From the NCBI RefSeq assembly GCF_040548735.1, contig NZ_JBEPSD010000001.1, forward strand, positions 2,170,001 to 2,234,000: a stretch of DNA of 64,000 bases. Direction: 5' to 3'. The DNA comes from Rhodanobacter soli. GTDB taxonomy: Bacteria; Pseudomonadota; Gammaproteobacteria; Xanthomonadales; Rhodanobacteraceae. The stretch's first letter is position 1. Each line of letters opens with the position of its first letter. The notes under the pieces were generated by a model. It searched no databases and was not told where the DNA came from. It saw only the letters and a list, made by a program, of their open reading frames with translations. Below, piece after piece: positions 26,156 to 35,542 of this stretch. The position numbers and the translations under genes were made by a program.

Positions 26156-27307
26156 TCAGCGGATCGCCACGCAGCTCCCCGGCTGCGCCGCGATCCACGC
26201 CTTGATCAATGCCACGCCTTCGCGGTGCACGGTGCTGCGGCCGAGCTCCGGCATCATCACGCCCGGCTCCTTCGACGACAGCCGGTACGGCAGGATCGAC
26301 TCGTCCGGCTGGCCCGGCACGATGTCGAAGAAGTGGTCGCCGGTGCCCTGGCCGGCCGCGGTCGGCGGCTTGCAGATGCCGAGATGGCGGTCTTCCGGCG
26401 TGCCGACGTCGAGCGTGAGTCCGGTGGTGTTCGCCGCGCCGTTCGCGTTGTGGCAGTGGCCGCAGTTGATGTCGAGGTAGGCGCGCGCACGCGCGTCCAG
26501 CGTAGCGTGGGTGTCTTCCCAGTTCGCGTCGCGCGGCACCTCGGTCAGGGCCGGAAGGCCGCTGAGGTAGCCGAGCCTGGCCAGATGTTCGAGCTGGTTC
26601 GCGCTGCCATCGGCGTAGTGGTAGTCCTTGTTGATGTGGCGCGCCTTCGGGCCGATCGGGTGCACCTTGCGGTCGATCCAGTCCTGTGCGTGGCAGCTCT
26701 GGCACTGGCTCTCGTCGGGCACCACGTAGTTGAAGTCCTCGCGCGCGTTGTCCGCGCCGACCAGGGTCAGCGGCAGCACCGCGCCGGTGCGCGCCAGGGT
26801 GGCTTCGGTCTGTGCGTCGTTCCACACGTACGGGATCGCGGCCCAGCCATCCTTGCGGTGCACCAGGATGCGCGTCTCGATCAGGCGTACGTTCGCCAAG
26901 TCGAGTCCCTGGCCGGCGAAGTCGCGCGAGTAGTCGTCGTTGCGTGCCACGTCGCCGAACTTTCCATCGGCCGCGCGCGGGTAATAGAACGTCTTGCTGA
27001 TCACCGTGCCGACCGGGAAGTCCAGCGTGTCGGTGGGGTGGTACTTCGCCGTCGTGCCCTTCGGCATCCACACCGTGCGCAGCTTGTGCGCGTAGTCGGT
27101 GAACAGCGGTGTGTTGAGGTCGTACGGCACCACGCCGTCGTTGAGTTGCAGCTTGCCGTCGTGCACCTCGACCACGTGCCAGTCGCTTAGCTTCGGCGGG
27201 CGGCCGTCGGCGTGGAACGCCACCGGCGGCATGCCGCGTTGGCAGCCGGCCAGCAGCAACAGGGCGAGCAAGGGCCATGCGTGTCGTGCGGACTGCATTA
27301 CCCTCAT
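26156..27307 (-). CDS. SO2930-family diheme c-type cytochrome lipoprotein
   Basis: 383 residues. A lipobox LAGC (Cys22) predicts lipid anchoring. Two heme motifs are visible, SQCQSCHAQ (about residue 204) and INCGHCHNANGA (about 282), separated by a domain containing IDRKVHPIGPKARHIN; the N-terminal half (WHVVEVHDGKLQLNDG, YDLNTPLFTDYAHK) is the conserved part of this uncommon family. The start at 27307 overlaps the TGA of the beta-helix gene as ATGA, so the two are translationally coupled. In the families I know, this cytochrome type is regularly paired with the beta-helix protein found upstream. It would pass electrons from a periplasmic oxidation. Confidence 0.85.
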   Translation of the reverse strand: MRVMQSARHAWPLLALLLLAGCQRGMPPVAFHADGRPPKLSDWHVVEVHDGKLQLNDGVVPYDLNTPLFTDYAHKLRTVWMPKGTTAKYHPTDTLDFPVGTVISKTFYYPRAADGKFGDVARNDDYSRDFAGQGLDLANVRLIETRILVHRKDGWAAIPYVWNDAQTEATLARTGAVLPLTLVGADNAREDFNYVVPDESQCQSCHAQDWIDRKVHPIGPKARHINKDYHYADGSANQLEHLARLGYLSGLPALTEVPRDANWEDTHATLDARARAYLDINCGHCHNANGAANTTGLTLDVGTPEDRHLGICKPPTAAGQGTGDHFFDIVPGQPDESILPYRLSSKEPGVMMPELGRSTVHREGVALIKAWIAAQPGSCVAIR

Positions 27308-28539
27308 GCCTTCGGTTCCGGGTCCAGCACCACCGGCGGCAGCTTGGGCAGCGTGCACTGGTACGGCTTCATGTCGGTGCCGGGGTTCTTGTAGTCGTGC
27401 GGGCCGTCGGCGTTGATCACGCCGTTGACGTCCTGGATGCATATGCGGTCGTTCGCCGGTGGCAGGCCGTCGACTAGGCTCTTCGGATCGACGTAGCCGT
27501 CCCACAGCACGTCCGGGAAGTGGCCGGTGAGGCCGTACATCGCGGTTTTCAGCGTCTTCAGCTTGAGCCCGTCCGGCGAATCGCCGCCGCCCTTGAGCCG
27601 GTTGCCGTAGATGAAGATGCCCTTCGGGTAGGGGTTGTAGCTCGGCGCCACGCCGCGGGTGTTGTAGTAGTTGGTGGAGAAGTAGCTGGCCACGATCAGG
27701 TTGGCGGTCTTGTTGTCGGCGATGTCGTTGTCGAAGATCTCAACCTTGTCGTTGGAATTCACCACCACGCCGGAGCCTGCCGGCACACTGGCCACCGCGG
27801 CGCCCTTGGCGGCGAAGTTGCCGGTGTTGTTCGCGTACACCTTGTTCTTGAACACGCGGGTGCTGTGGCCTTCCTGCGACAGGTTCGGCATGTTGAACAC
27901 CAGGATGCCGCCGGTGTTGTTGGTGGCGGTGTTGCCGTAGACGTCGGCGTGCACCGAGTTCTCGATCTCCACGCCGGCCACGTTGTACTCGGCGCGGTTG
28001 TTGCGCACGATGATGTTGTCAGACTGGCCCACGTAGATGCCGGCGTCGGAGGCGCCGATCACCACCGAATTCTCGATCAGCACGTTGTGCGTCTTCACCG
28101 GGTACAGGCCGTAGGCACCGTTGGTGGTCTTGGGGCCGCCGGTCCATTCCACGCGCACGCCGCGGATGGTGATGTTCCTGCCCTGGTTGATCTTCAGCGC
28201 GTCGCCCTTGGTGTCTTCCAGCGCGAGGTTCTCGATGGTGAAGTCGCTGGCGTTCACCAGCAGGCCTTCCGGCCCCACCACCTGGCCCTTGAACGACAGC
28301 ACGGTCTTGTCCATGCCGGCGCCGCGGAGGGTGACGCCGTCGGTGCGCAGGCTGAGGCCGCGCTTGAGCGCGTAGTGCCCAGCCGGGATCTCGATCACGC
28401 TGCCGGGCCTGGCGTCCAGAAGCTGCTCCTGCAGTTTTGCCTCGAAACCGGCGTCGGTCGCGTTCTGCGGTGCCGGTTCGGATTTGCCGCAACCGGCGAG
28501 CGCGGCGGCGATGGCCACGCTGATGAACAGCTTGCGCAT
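27304..28539 (-). CDS. parallel beta-helix repeat lipoprotein (cytochrome partner)
   Basis: 411 residues. A lipobox LAGC (Cys17) predicts a lipoprotein. Residues about 60-330 show the short strands of a right-handed parallel beta-helix ([69 protein letters not shown]). The fold is that of pectate lyases and alginate epimerases, but catalytic residues cannot be assigned. The ATG at 28539 has GGGGAG ten bases upstream. It is the first gene of the cluster and overlaps the diheme cytochrome by four bases. A longer open frame upstream runs through the putative operator and is not used. Confidence 0.87.
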   Translation of the reverse strand: MRKLFISVAIAAALAGCGKSEPAPQNATDAGFEAKLQEQLLDARPGSVIEIPAGHYALKRGLSLRTDGVTLRGAGMDKTVLSFKGQVVGPEGLLVNASDFTIENLALEDTKGDALKINQGRNITIRGVRVEWTGGPKTTNGAYGLYPVKTHNVLIENSVVIGASDAGIYVGQSDNIIVRNNRAEYNVAGVEIENSVHADVYGNTATNNTGGILVFNMPNLSQEGHSTRVFKNKVYANNTGNFAAKGAAVASVPAGSGVVVNSNDKVEIFDNDIADNKTANLIVASYFSTNYYNTRGVAPSYNPYPKGIFIYGNRLKGGGDSPDGLKLKTLKTAMYGLTGHFPDVLWDGYVDPKSLVDGLPPANDRICIQDVNGVINADGPHDYKNPGTDMKPYQCTLPKLPPVVLDPEPKA

Positions 28540-28612
28540 GATCTTTGGACTCCCCATTCGGATCGGATGCCGCGAATGGGTCCACTGTCCCTCAATCCAC
28601 CACCAAGGGGGA

Positions 28613-28666
28613 GGGCAAAACGGCCAAGGGTTGGGGGGCAAAACGGCCAGAAGGGCGAAATCGGCC
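28613..28666 (-). promoter_or_regulatory. three tandem repeats, candidate AraC-type operator
   Basis: gggcaaaacggcca occurs exactly at 28613-28626 and 28636-28649, and a variant, gggcgaaatcggcc, at 28653-28666. They fill the gap between the AraC-family gene and the beta-helix gene, about 75-130 bases upstream of the latter's start. Tandem same-orientation half-sites are what AraC-family activators bind. The link to the neighbouring regulator is inference. Confidence 0.5.
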
Positions 28667-28668
28667 CG

Positions 28669-29754
28669 TCAGGCGGTGGCGCGGCGGGCGTCCTGTGGCG
28701 GCATGCCGGTCCAGCGCTTGAACGCGCGGCGGAACTCGCGCGGGTCGCTGAAGCCGACCTCGTTGCCGACCTGGGCCACGCTCAGCGTGCCGGCCTGCAG
28801 CAGTTGCAGCGCGCGTTCGGCGCGCACGCGGTCGTGGATTTCGCGGAAGATGCGCCCGCTCTCGGCCAACTTGCGCCGCAGCGATCGCTCGCTGAGGTTG
28901 AGCGTGCGCGCCACATCGTTGAGCTTCGGCTGCTGCGGCAGCTGGCTGCGCAGCAGCCGTTCCACGGCGGCGACGATTTCCTGGTGCGGCTCGCCGCCGT
29001 CCGGGGTCCGTTGCTGCGCGCACAACGCCAGCGCCTGCTTCGCGGTGAGCGGGTTGTAGCCGGGCAGCGGACGGGCCAGCCACTGGGCATCGAGGACCAG
29101 CCGGTTGCGTGTCGCGCCGAAGCGCACCGCGCACTCGAACAGCGTGGCGTACTCGGCGGCATAGGCCGGTTGCGGATAGGCGAGTTCGACGCGCAGCGGG
29201 CGCAGTTCCGGCCCGACCAGTTCGCGCGCGATCATCAGGCAGCTGGCGAACAGTTCCTCGCAGAAGAACGGCATCAGTTCGGTGTCGCCGAAGCGCGGCC
29301 ATGCCACCAGCGCCACCTCGCGCTCGCCGACCGGCTCGACGCCCACGTCGAGCAGGCAGCCGCAGATCTTGTGATGGGCGATGCCGGCGAACATCGCGTC
29401 GCCCAGCGTGCGCGAGGTCATCATCGCCAGGCCGAGCAGGCCGAAACCGCCGATGGTGCCCTCGCGGCCGATGCGCAAGCCCGCATCGGGTACGTCCAGC
29501 GCCTGCAGCGCGCGGCGCACGAAGCTGCCGGCCTGACGATACGACACGCGCAGCGCGGGGTCGGCGATCTGCGCGCGGTTCAGCGCCAGTCCGGCGAACC
29601 AGGGGCGGCTGTCGATGCCGCGCGCATCCGCCAATTGCACCAGGTACAGCAGCTTGTTCGGCGGGAACTCGGCCGCGGTGTAACGCGGGTCGTCGCTCGC
29701 CAGCGACGCGCCGGCGGCAGGTGGTGGGCCGATCATGCCGGCGGGACGTGCCAT
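28669..29754 (-). CDS. AraC-family transcriptional regulator (ArgR/OruR-type)
   Basis: 361 residues: an N-terminal Arabinose_bd-type sensor domain (about 30-230, with FGLLGLAMMTSRTLGDAM) and a C-terminal double helix-turn-helix (about 270-355). The first HTH is LNDVARTLNLSERSLRRKL and the second contains VAQVGNEVGFSDPREFRRAF, the family signature. The start at 29754 was chosen because MARPAGMIGPP precedes the domain; the open frame extends upstream across the divergent intergenic region. It probably activates the four downstream genes on the same strand (beta-helix, diheme cytochrome, TonB receptor, ALDH) in response to a small molecule. Confidence 0.9.
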   Translation of the reverse strand: MARPAGMIGPPPAAGASLASDDPRYTAAEFPPNKLLYLVQLADARGIDSRPWFAGLALNRAQIADPALRVSYRQAGSFVRRALQALDVPDAGLRIGREGTIGGFGLLGLAMMTSRTLGDAMFAGIAHHKICGCLLDVGVEPVGEREVALVAWPRFGDTELMPFFCEELFASCLMIARELVGPELRPLRVELAYPQPAYAAEYATLFECAVRFGATRNRLVLDAQWLARPLPGYNPLTAKQALALCAQQRTPDGGEPHQEIVAAVERLLRSQLPQQPKLNDVARTLNLSERSLRRKLAESGRIFREIHDRVRAERALQLLQAGTLSVAQVGNEVGFSDPREFRRAFKRWTGMPPQDARRATA

Positions 29755-29881
29755 GTTGCGAATGCTCCGACGTAGCTCGGCTGGCACAGGCCAGCGACAA
29801 GGGGTTTCTATAGCATGCGTGCACGCCGTGCCGTTTGCGCGCCGCACAACATCCGCGTCGCCCGCGCTGGAGGACACACGC

Positions 29882-30715
29882 ATGCAGCAGCACATTCGAC
29901 GCCGGAGGCCGTGCCGCTTCGGCCTGATCCTGGCCGCCGCCGTGGTTCTCGTTGGCTGTGCGGACGGCGAGGAGCCGGCATCATCGGCTGCCGGCAGCGC
30001 GAAGGAACCGGTCGGTTATCTGGCGCCGGCGCAGCGGCCGCGGACCACCGGCGTGCTGCCGCCCGCACCGCAAGCCGGCTCCGCCCGCTACGAAGCGGAT
30101 CGGCAGATCTTCAAGGCCACCCGCCAACTGCAAGGCACACCGCGCTGGACGCTGGCGACCAGCGATGCGGACGGCGCCACGCCGGCGATGCTGCGCGGCT
30201 TCAGCTGTGCCGTCGGTGTGCCGCTGGATGCGGCGCAACTGCCGCGACTGGTGAACCTGCTCGACCGCGCCGGCGCGGATGCGGACCACGTCAACACGCC
30301 GGTGAAGCAGGCGAACCGGCGCCAGCGTCCGTTCCAGATCGACGACGGCGCGGTCTGCCAGTCGAAGCCGCAGCTGGCGAAAAGCTTCGACTATCCGTCC
30401 GGCCAGGCCGCGCTGGGCTGGACGATCGGCCTGATCCTGGCCGAGCTGGCGCCGGACCGCGCCACCGACATCGACCTGCGCGCCCGCGCCTACGCCGACA
30501 GCCGGGTGGTCTGCGGCGCGCACAACTACAGCGCGATCGAGGCCGGCGCGATGAACGCCGCGATCGTGGTGGCGGCGCTGCATGCGTCGTCGACGTTCCG
30601 GCAAGACGCGGAATCGGCGCGGCGCGAGCTGGCCGCGTATCGCCAGTCGGCGGCAACCATGGATGCCGGGCAGTGCATGGCGGAGAAGGCGCTTATCAGC
30701 ACCACGCCTTACTGA
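29882..30715 (+). CDS. class A acid phosphatase-like lipoprotein (PAP2 fold), degenerate active site
   Basis: 277 residues with lipobox LVGC (Cys26). The first phosphatase motif K-x6-RP is intact (Lys142 to Arg149-Pro150). The second, normally PSGH, reads PSGQ (Gln175), so the histidine that donates the proton is missing. In the third, SR-x5-H is intact (Ser207, Arg208, His214, the nucleophile), but the aspartate expected four residues on is Ala218. Catalysis is therefore doubtful. FSCAVGV and CGAHNY cysteines may form disulfides. The start at 29882 was taken for its signal peptide. It is divergent from the AraC gene (127-base gap). Confidence 0.8.
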   Translation: MQQHIRRRRPCRFGLILAAAVVLVGCADGEEPASSAAGSAKEPVGYLAPAQRPRTTGVLPPAPQAGSARYEADRQIFKATRQLQGTPRWTLATSDADGATPAMLRGFSCAVGVPLDAAQLPRLVNLLDRAGADADHVNTPVKQANRRQRPFQIDDGAVCQSKPQLAKSFDYPSGQAALGWTIGLILAELAPDRATDIDLRARAYADSRVVCGAHNYSAIEAGAMNAAIVVAALHASSTFRQDAESARRELAAYRQSAATMDAGQCMAEKALISTTPY

Positions 30716-30725
30716 TCGAAGCCGC

Positions 30726-30754
30726 GTGCCGTGGCGCCGGTCGCGTCACGGCAC
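30726..30754. terminator. hairpin between converging phosphatase and putA genes
   Basis: gtgccgtg (30726-30733) and cacggcac (30747-30754) form an 8-bp stem with a 13-base loop in the 51-base convergent gap. There is no T-run on either side, so termination may need Rho or the hairpin may only protect 3' ends. Confidence 0.4.
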
Positions 30755-30766
30755 GGGCTGGCCAAC

Positions 30767-33700
30767 TTACTCGCCGATCGTCAGCAGCGAGGCGTTGCCG
30801 CCGGCCGCGGTAGTGTTGATGGTGAGCGTGCGTTCGCCGGCGAAGCGCAGCAGGTAGTGCGGGCCGCCGGCCTTGGGGCCGGTGCCGGACAGGTTCTCGC
30901 CGCCGAACGGCTGCACGCCGACCACCGCGCCGATCTGGTTGCGGTTGACGTAGCAGTTGCCGACGCGCGCGTGGCTGGCGATGTACTCGACGGTGTCGTC
31001 GATGCGACTGTGCACGCCCAGGGTGAGGCCGTAGCCGGTGGCGTTGATCTGCTCGACCACGCGGGCCAGCTCGCTGCCCTTCCAGCGGACGATGTGCAGC
31101 ACCGGGCCGAACACTTCGCGGGTCAGCGTGGTCAGCGAGGGGATTTCGTAGGCGCGCGGAGCGAAGAACGTGCCGTGCGCCGTGGTCGCCGGGTCCAGCG
31201 TGACTTCGCCGATCTTCTTCGCTTCGGCATCCATGCGTGCGGCGTGGTCGGTGAGGATCTTCAGCGCATCCGCGTCGATCACCGGGCCCACATCGGTGGA
31301 CAGCTGGCCGGGGTCGCCAACCTTCAGCTCGGCCATCGCGCCGGTGAGCATCGTGCAGACCTTGTCGGCGATGTCTTCCTGCACGAACAGCACGCGCGCG
31401 GCGGAGCAGCGCTGGCCGGCGGACTGGAACGCCGAGGCGATCACGTCCTTGACGATCTGCTCGGGCAGGGCGGAGGAGTCGGCGATCATGGCGTTCTGCC
31501 CGCCGGTTTCGGCGATCAGCGCAGCGATCGGCGCGTTGCGCGCGGCGAGCGCGCGGTTGATCGCCCAGGCGGTGTCGGTGGAGCCGGTGAAGGCGACGCC
31601 GGCCACGCGCGGGTCCCGGGTCAGCGCGGCGCCGACGGTGGCGCCGTCGCCGGGCAGGTACTGCAGCACGTCGAGCGGGATGCCGGCGTCATGCAGCAGC
31701 TTCACCGCGGCATGGCCGATCAGCGAGGTCTGCTCGGCTGGCTTGGCGATCACGCTGTTGCCGGCGGCCAGCGCGGCGCTGACCTGGCCCAGGAAGATCG
31801 CCAGCGGGAAGTTCCACGGGCTGATGCAGACGAACACGCCGCGGCCGTTGAGGAACAGCTGGTTGCTCTCGCCGGTGGGGCCGGGCAACTGCTCCGGCTG
31901 GCCGAACAGGCGGCGCGACATGGTCGCGTAGTAGCGCAGGAAGTCGGCCGCCTCGCGGATCTCGGCGATTGCGTCGGGCAGGCTCTTGCCGGCTTCGCGC
32001 ACGCACAATGCGATGAACTCGCCGCGGCGCGCTTCGAGCTGCTCGGCGGCGTGTTCGAGGATCGCGGCGCGGCTGGCGGCGGGCAGGCGATCCCAGCCGG
32101 GCTGGGCGGCGACCGCGTTGCCCAGCGCCTTGTCGACGGTGGCGCTGTCGGCGCTGACATAGCTGCCGACGGTCTGGCGGCGGTCGGCCGGGTTGGTCAC
32201 CTGCACGGTCGGGCCGTTGGCTGTCGCGCCGGGTACCAGCGGGCCGGCGGTCCACGGGCCGGCGTTGGCGCTGACCGCGTCGGCCATCGCCTTCAGTTCG
32301 TTGTCGTTGGAGAAGTTGATGCCCATGGAGTTCTTCCGGAGTTCGCCGTACAGATTGACCGGCAGCGGGATGCGCGGGTGAGGGATCAAAGCGAAGGCAC
32401 GCACCGTTTCGCACGGGTCGGCGACCAGTTCGCGCACCGGCAGGGTTTCGTCAACCACACGGTTGACGAAGCTGGTGTTGGCGCCGTTCTCGAGCAGGCG
32501 GCGCACCAGGTACGGCAGCAGGTCTTCGTGGGTGCCGACCGGCGCGTAGACGCGGCACGGCACGTCGAGGTTCTGTTTGCCGATCACTTCGCTGTACAGG
32601 TCGGTGCCCATGCCGTGCAGGCGCTGGTACTCGAAAGGCCGGCCGCGCGCGATGTGATGCACGGCGGCGATGGTGTGCGCATTGTGGGTGGCGAACTGCG
32701 GGTAGATCAGTTCGTTGCCGGCATCGAACAGCTTGCGCGCGCAGGCCAGGTAGGACACGTCGGTGTTCGGCTTGCGCGTGTACACCGGGTAGCCGGCCAG
32801 GCCGTTTTCCTGCGCGCGCTTGATTTCGGCGTCCCAGTAGGCGCCCTTCACCAGGCGCACGTACCAGCGACGATTTGCCGCACGTGCGGTCTCGATCAGC
32901 CAGTCGATCACGAACGGGGTGCGCTTGGAGTACGCCTGCACCACGATGCCCAGGCCGTTCCAGCCTTCGAGCGAGGGATGCGCGAAGACGTCGCCGAGGA
33001 TGTCCAGCGACAGTTCGAGGCGATCGGCTTCCTCGGCGTCGACCGACAGCGCGATGCCGTTCTTCATGGCGAGCTGCGACAGTTCCAGCAGCTTCTCGGT
33101 GAGCTGGCGCCGCGCCAGTTCGCGCTTGGCCACCTCGTAGCGCGGGTGCAGCGCGGACAGCTTCACCGAGATCGACGGCGCGTCGGTGTGGTTGGCGAAC
33201 GGGCCGCGTGCGCCGATCGCGGCGATCGCGTCGCGGTAGTCCTGCTGGTAGCGCTCGGCGGTTTCGCTGGTCAGCGCCGACTCGCCGAGCATGTCGTAGG
33301 AGTAGCGGTACACCGCGTATTCCTTCTTCGCGCAACGGTCCAGCGCCTCGTCGATGCTGCGGCCCATCACGAACTGGTGGCCCATGATGCGCATCGCCTG
33401 GCGCACCGCCAGGCGGATCGCCGGCTCGCCCGCGCGGCCGACCAGCCGCTTCAGCGCGCCGGTGACGTCGTGGCGGGTGTCCTCGGCGAGATTCACCAGG
33501 TGGCCGGTCAGCATCAGGCCCCAGGTCGAGGCGTTGACGAACAGCGATTCGCTCTGGCCCAGGTGCTTCTTCCAGTCCGCATCGCCGAGCTTGTCGCGGA
33601 TCAGCTTGTCGGCGGTGGCCTTGTCGGGGATGCGCAACAGCGCCTCGGCCACGCACATCAGCAGCACGCCCTCCTCGGAAGACAGGTCGTACTGGCGCAT

Positions 33701-33922
33701 GAAGGATTCGACCGCGCTCTGGTCCTTGGCGCGTACGCGTACGCGTGAAACCAGGCCGGCGGCGAGGTCGATCACCTGCTCGCGCTCGGTCGCGGGCAGA
33801 GTGGCCTGGGCGAGCAGGTCGTTGACCGCTTCGGTCTCGTCGCGCAGCCAGGCGGCGGTGATGCGCGCGCGCGCGGGCGTGCTGTCGACGGGGAGTTCGG
33901 GGCTGAGAATGGGCTGGGTCAC
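30767..33922 (-). CDS. putA: bifunctional proline dehydrogenase / L-glutamate gamma-semialdehyde dehydrogenase PutA
   Basis: 1051 residues oxidising proline to glutamate in two channelled steps. The proline dehydrogenase half (about 90-480) shows RLVKGAYWDAEIKRAQ and EYQRLHGMGTDLY of the FAD barrel; the ALDH half (about 540-1010) shows CISPWNFPLAIFLGQ, AETGGQNAM and the catalytic cysteine in AGQRCSAARVLF. It lacks the ribbon-helix-helix DNA-binding N-terminus of E. coli PutA and the long C-terminal extension, so it is a type A enzyme and not its own repressor. It associates with the inner membrane and passes electrons to quinone. A 202-base gap separates it from the divergent DUF2244 gene. 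Confidence 0.96.
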   Translation of the reverse strand: MTQPILSPELPVDSTPARARITAAWLRDETEAVNDLLAQATLPATEREQVIDLAAGLVSRVRVRAKDQSAVESFMRQYDLSSEEGVLLMCVAEALLRIPDKATADKLIRDKLGDADWKKHLGQSESLFVNASTWGLMLTGHLVNLAEDTRHDVTGALKRLVGRAGEPAIRLAVRQAMRIMGHQFVMGRSIDEALDRCAKKEYAVYRYSYDMLGESALTSETAERYQQDYRDAIAAIGARGPFANHTDAPSISVKLSALHPRYEVAKRELARRQLTEKLLELSQLAMKNGIALSVDAEEADRLELSLDILGDVFAHPSLEGWNGLGIVVQAYSKRTPFVIDWLIETARAANRRWYVRLVKGAYWDAEIKRAQENGLAGYPVYTRKPNTDVSYLACARKLFDAGNELIYPQFATHNAHTIAAVHHIARGRPFEYQRLHGMGTDLYSEVIGKQNLDVPCRVYAPVGTHEDLLPYLVRRLLENGANTSFVNRVVDETLPVRELVADPCETVRAFALIPHPRIPLPVNLYGELRKNSMGINFSNDNELKAMADAVSANAGPWTAGPLVPGATANGPTVQVTNPADRRQTVGSYVSADSATVDKALGNAVAAQPGWDRLPAASRAAILEHAAEQLEARRGEFIALCVREAGKSLPDAIAEIREAADFLRYYATMSRRLFGQPEQLPGPTGESNQLFLNGRGVFVCISPWNFPLAIFLGQVSAALAAGNSVIAKPAEQTSLIGHAAVKLLHDAGIPLDVLQYLPGDGATVGAALTRDPRVAGVAFTGSTDTAWAINRALAARNAPIAALIAETGGQNAMIADSSALPEQIVKDVIASAFQSAGQRCSAARVLFVQEDIADKVCTMLTGAMAELKVGDPGQLSTDVGPVIDADALKILTDHAARMDAEAKKIGEVTLDPATTAHGTFFAPRAYEIPSLTTLTREVFGPVLHIVRWKGSELARVVEQINATGYGLTLGVHSRIDDTVEYIASHARVGNCYVNRNQIGAVVGVQPFGGENLSGTGPKAGGPHYLLRFAGERTLTINTTAAGGNASLLTIGE

Positions 33923-34124
33923 GGGTCTATCGCAAAGATCCGCGGATGCGGAGGTAAACGTGGAATTGTACGCGTGCCGTGCGATTCGCGGGAGCCGGGG
34001 CGCCGTCGAAAGGCGGTTCGGCGGCGTAGCCTGATCGCTTGATCCAGGTCAAGCCGGTGCGACATTCTTGCCCGTTGCGCCGCCGCGGCCTATCATTCCG
34101 GCGTTCCAGGCACGCCGGATCCCC

Positions 34125-34607
34125 ATGATCGTGCTTCGACCAGCTACCGCCGGCTTGCCTCGCGTGACGATGTGGCTCAAGCCCAATCGCGCGCTCAGCC
34201 GGCGCGGTCTGCGTCGACTGATCGTGGTTCTGGTAGCGCTGGTGCTGATGACGGCTGGACTGGGTGCGTGGCAGGGGAATGTGTTCGCTCCGCTGTTTGC
34301 CCTGGTGGAATCCGCCGCCGTGGCCATCGCCTTGAGCGTGGCCTGGCGGGCCGGCGACCGTAGTGAGCGCATCACCCTCGACGCTTCGTCGCTGGAGGTG
34401 CAATCCCTGCCGGGCCGGCGCCGCATGCGTTTCCAGTCGTACTGGGTGCGCGTGCTGCTGGAGCCGGGCAACGGGCGCCAGCGCCTGCTGCTGTCATCGC
34501 ACGGACGCGAACTGGAGATCGGCGTTTTCCTGGCGGATCAGGAGCGCGTCGAGCTGTCGAAGAAACTCATGGTGTTGCTGGCCGACTTCAACCAGCCACG
34601 CAAGTAG
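34125..34607 (+). CDS. DUF2244 domain membrane protein
   Basis: 160 residues. Two adjacent hydrophobic segments (about 28-47 and 53-70) separate a short N-terminus from a cytoplasmic beta-rich C-terminal domain (RITLDASSLEVQSLPG, LLLSSHGRELEIGVFLADQ). DUF2244 proteins are regularly found directly before cytochrome c oxidase subunit II, as here (20-base gap to ctaC), which points to a part in oxidase assembly or regulation, though the activity is unknown. The ATG at 34125 was preferred over an upstream start because the family begins close to the RPATAGLPR segment. Confidence 0.82.
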   Translation: MIVLRPATAGLPRVTMWLKPNRALSRRGLRRLIVVLVALVLMTAGLGAWQGNVFAPLFALVESAAVAIALSVAWRAGDRSERITLDASSLEVQSLPGRRRMRFQSYWVRVLLEPGNGRQRLLLSSHGRELEIGVFLADQERVELSKKLMVLLADFNQPRK

Positions 34608-34627
34608 GTTCAACAAAGGTGCAAGAC

Positions 34628-35542
34628 ATGACATCTGGCGGCATCAGGCGATCATTCACGGCAGCGGCGGCTCTCGCCCTTGCGTCGTTCGGCAGCGTGG
34701 CCCTGGCCGCCCCCGGTCCGTGGCAGCTGAACATGGAGCGCGGCGCGAGCACCTGGTCGCAGGTGCCGTACCACCTCAACAACATTTCGCTGGCCGTGTG
34801 CACCGTGATCGGCGTGCTGGTGTTCGGCGCGATGTTCGTCGCGATGTTCCGCTTCCGCAAATCGCGTGGCGCGGTGGCCGAGAAGTGGTCGCACAACACC
34901 ACGGTGGAAGTGATCTGGACCACCATCCCGGTGCTGATCCTGATCACCCTGGCCTACCTGGCCACCGGTGGCCTCACCACCTGGGCCGACACCACCGGTT
35001 CGCAGATGACCGTCAAGGTCACCGGTTACCAGTGGAAGTGGCGCTACGACTATGTCGACTACATGGGCAAGTCGATCGACAAGGTCGGCTTCATGTCCAA
35101 GCTCGATTCGCAGAGCGACCAGACCCGCCAGCTCGGCTCGGGCATGGATCCGTTCGCGGTCAAGGTCGGCGACGAAAGCACCTACCTGCTGAACGTCGAC
35201 AAGCCGCTGGTGGTGCCGGTCGACACCAAGATCCGCTTCGTGATCACCAGCGGCGACGTGATCCATTCCTGGTGGGTGCCGGCCACCGGCTGGAAGATCG
35301 ACGCGATCCCCGGAATCATCAACGCGGCGTGGGCCAACTTCACTGCGCCCGGCACCTACCGCGGCCAGTGCGCCGAGCTGTGCGGCCAGGATCACGGCTT
35401 CATGCCGATCGTGGTGGTGGTCAAGTCCAAGGCGGATTTCGCCAAGTGGCTGGCCGAGCAGGAGGCGCAGTCCGCCGCGCCCGCTGCGGCACCACCGCAA
35501 ACCGCGCAGGTCGCCGCTCCGGTAGCCGGCAAGCAGGGCTGA
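34628..35542 (+). CDS. ctaC: cytochrome c oxidase subunit II
   Basis: 304 residues. A signal peptide (cleavage near ALA-APGPW) is followed by two membrane segments (about 52-75 and 92-115) and a periplasmic cupredoxin domain carrying the CuA centre. CuA ligands can be placed: His213 (VIHSWW), Cys248, Glu250 and Cys252 (GQCAELCGQ), His256 and Met259. There is no fused cytochrome c domain; an Ala/Pro/Gln tail ends the protein, so it takes electrons from a separate cytochrome such as c4. The ATG at 34628 has AAAGG eight bases upstream. First oxidase gene of the operon. Confidence 0.97.
   Translation: MTSGGIRRSFTAAAALALASFGSVALAAPGPWQLNMERGASTWSQVPYHLNNISLAVCTVIGVLVFGAMFVAMFRFRKSRGAVAEKWSHNTTVEVIWTTIPVLILITLAYLATGGLTTWADTTGSQMTVKVTGYQWKWRYDYVDYMGKSIDKVGFMSKLDSQSDQTRQLGSGMDPFAVKVGDESTYLLNVDKPLVVPVDTKIRFVITSGDVIHSWWVPATGWKIDAIPGIINAAWANFTAPGTYRGQCAELCGQDHGFMPIVVVVKSKADFAKWLAEQEAQSAAPAAAPPQTAQVAAPVAGKQG

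Noticed and set aside
28540..28641. N-terminal extension of the beta-helix protein
   Set aside because: Extension is Pro/Trp-rich, precedes a clear lipoprotein signal and would translate the tandem repeats.
30731..33748. 1005-codon open frame opposite putA
   Set aside because: Antisense shadow of putA, His/Gln/Arg-rich with no recognisable motif or ribosome site.
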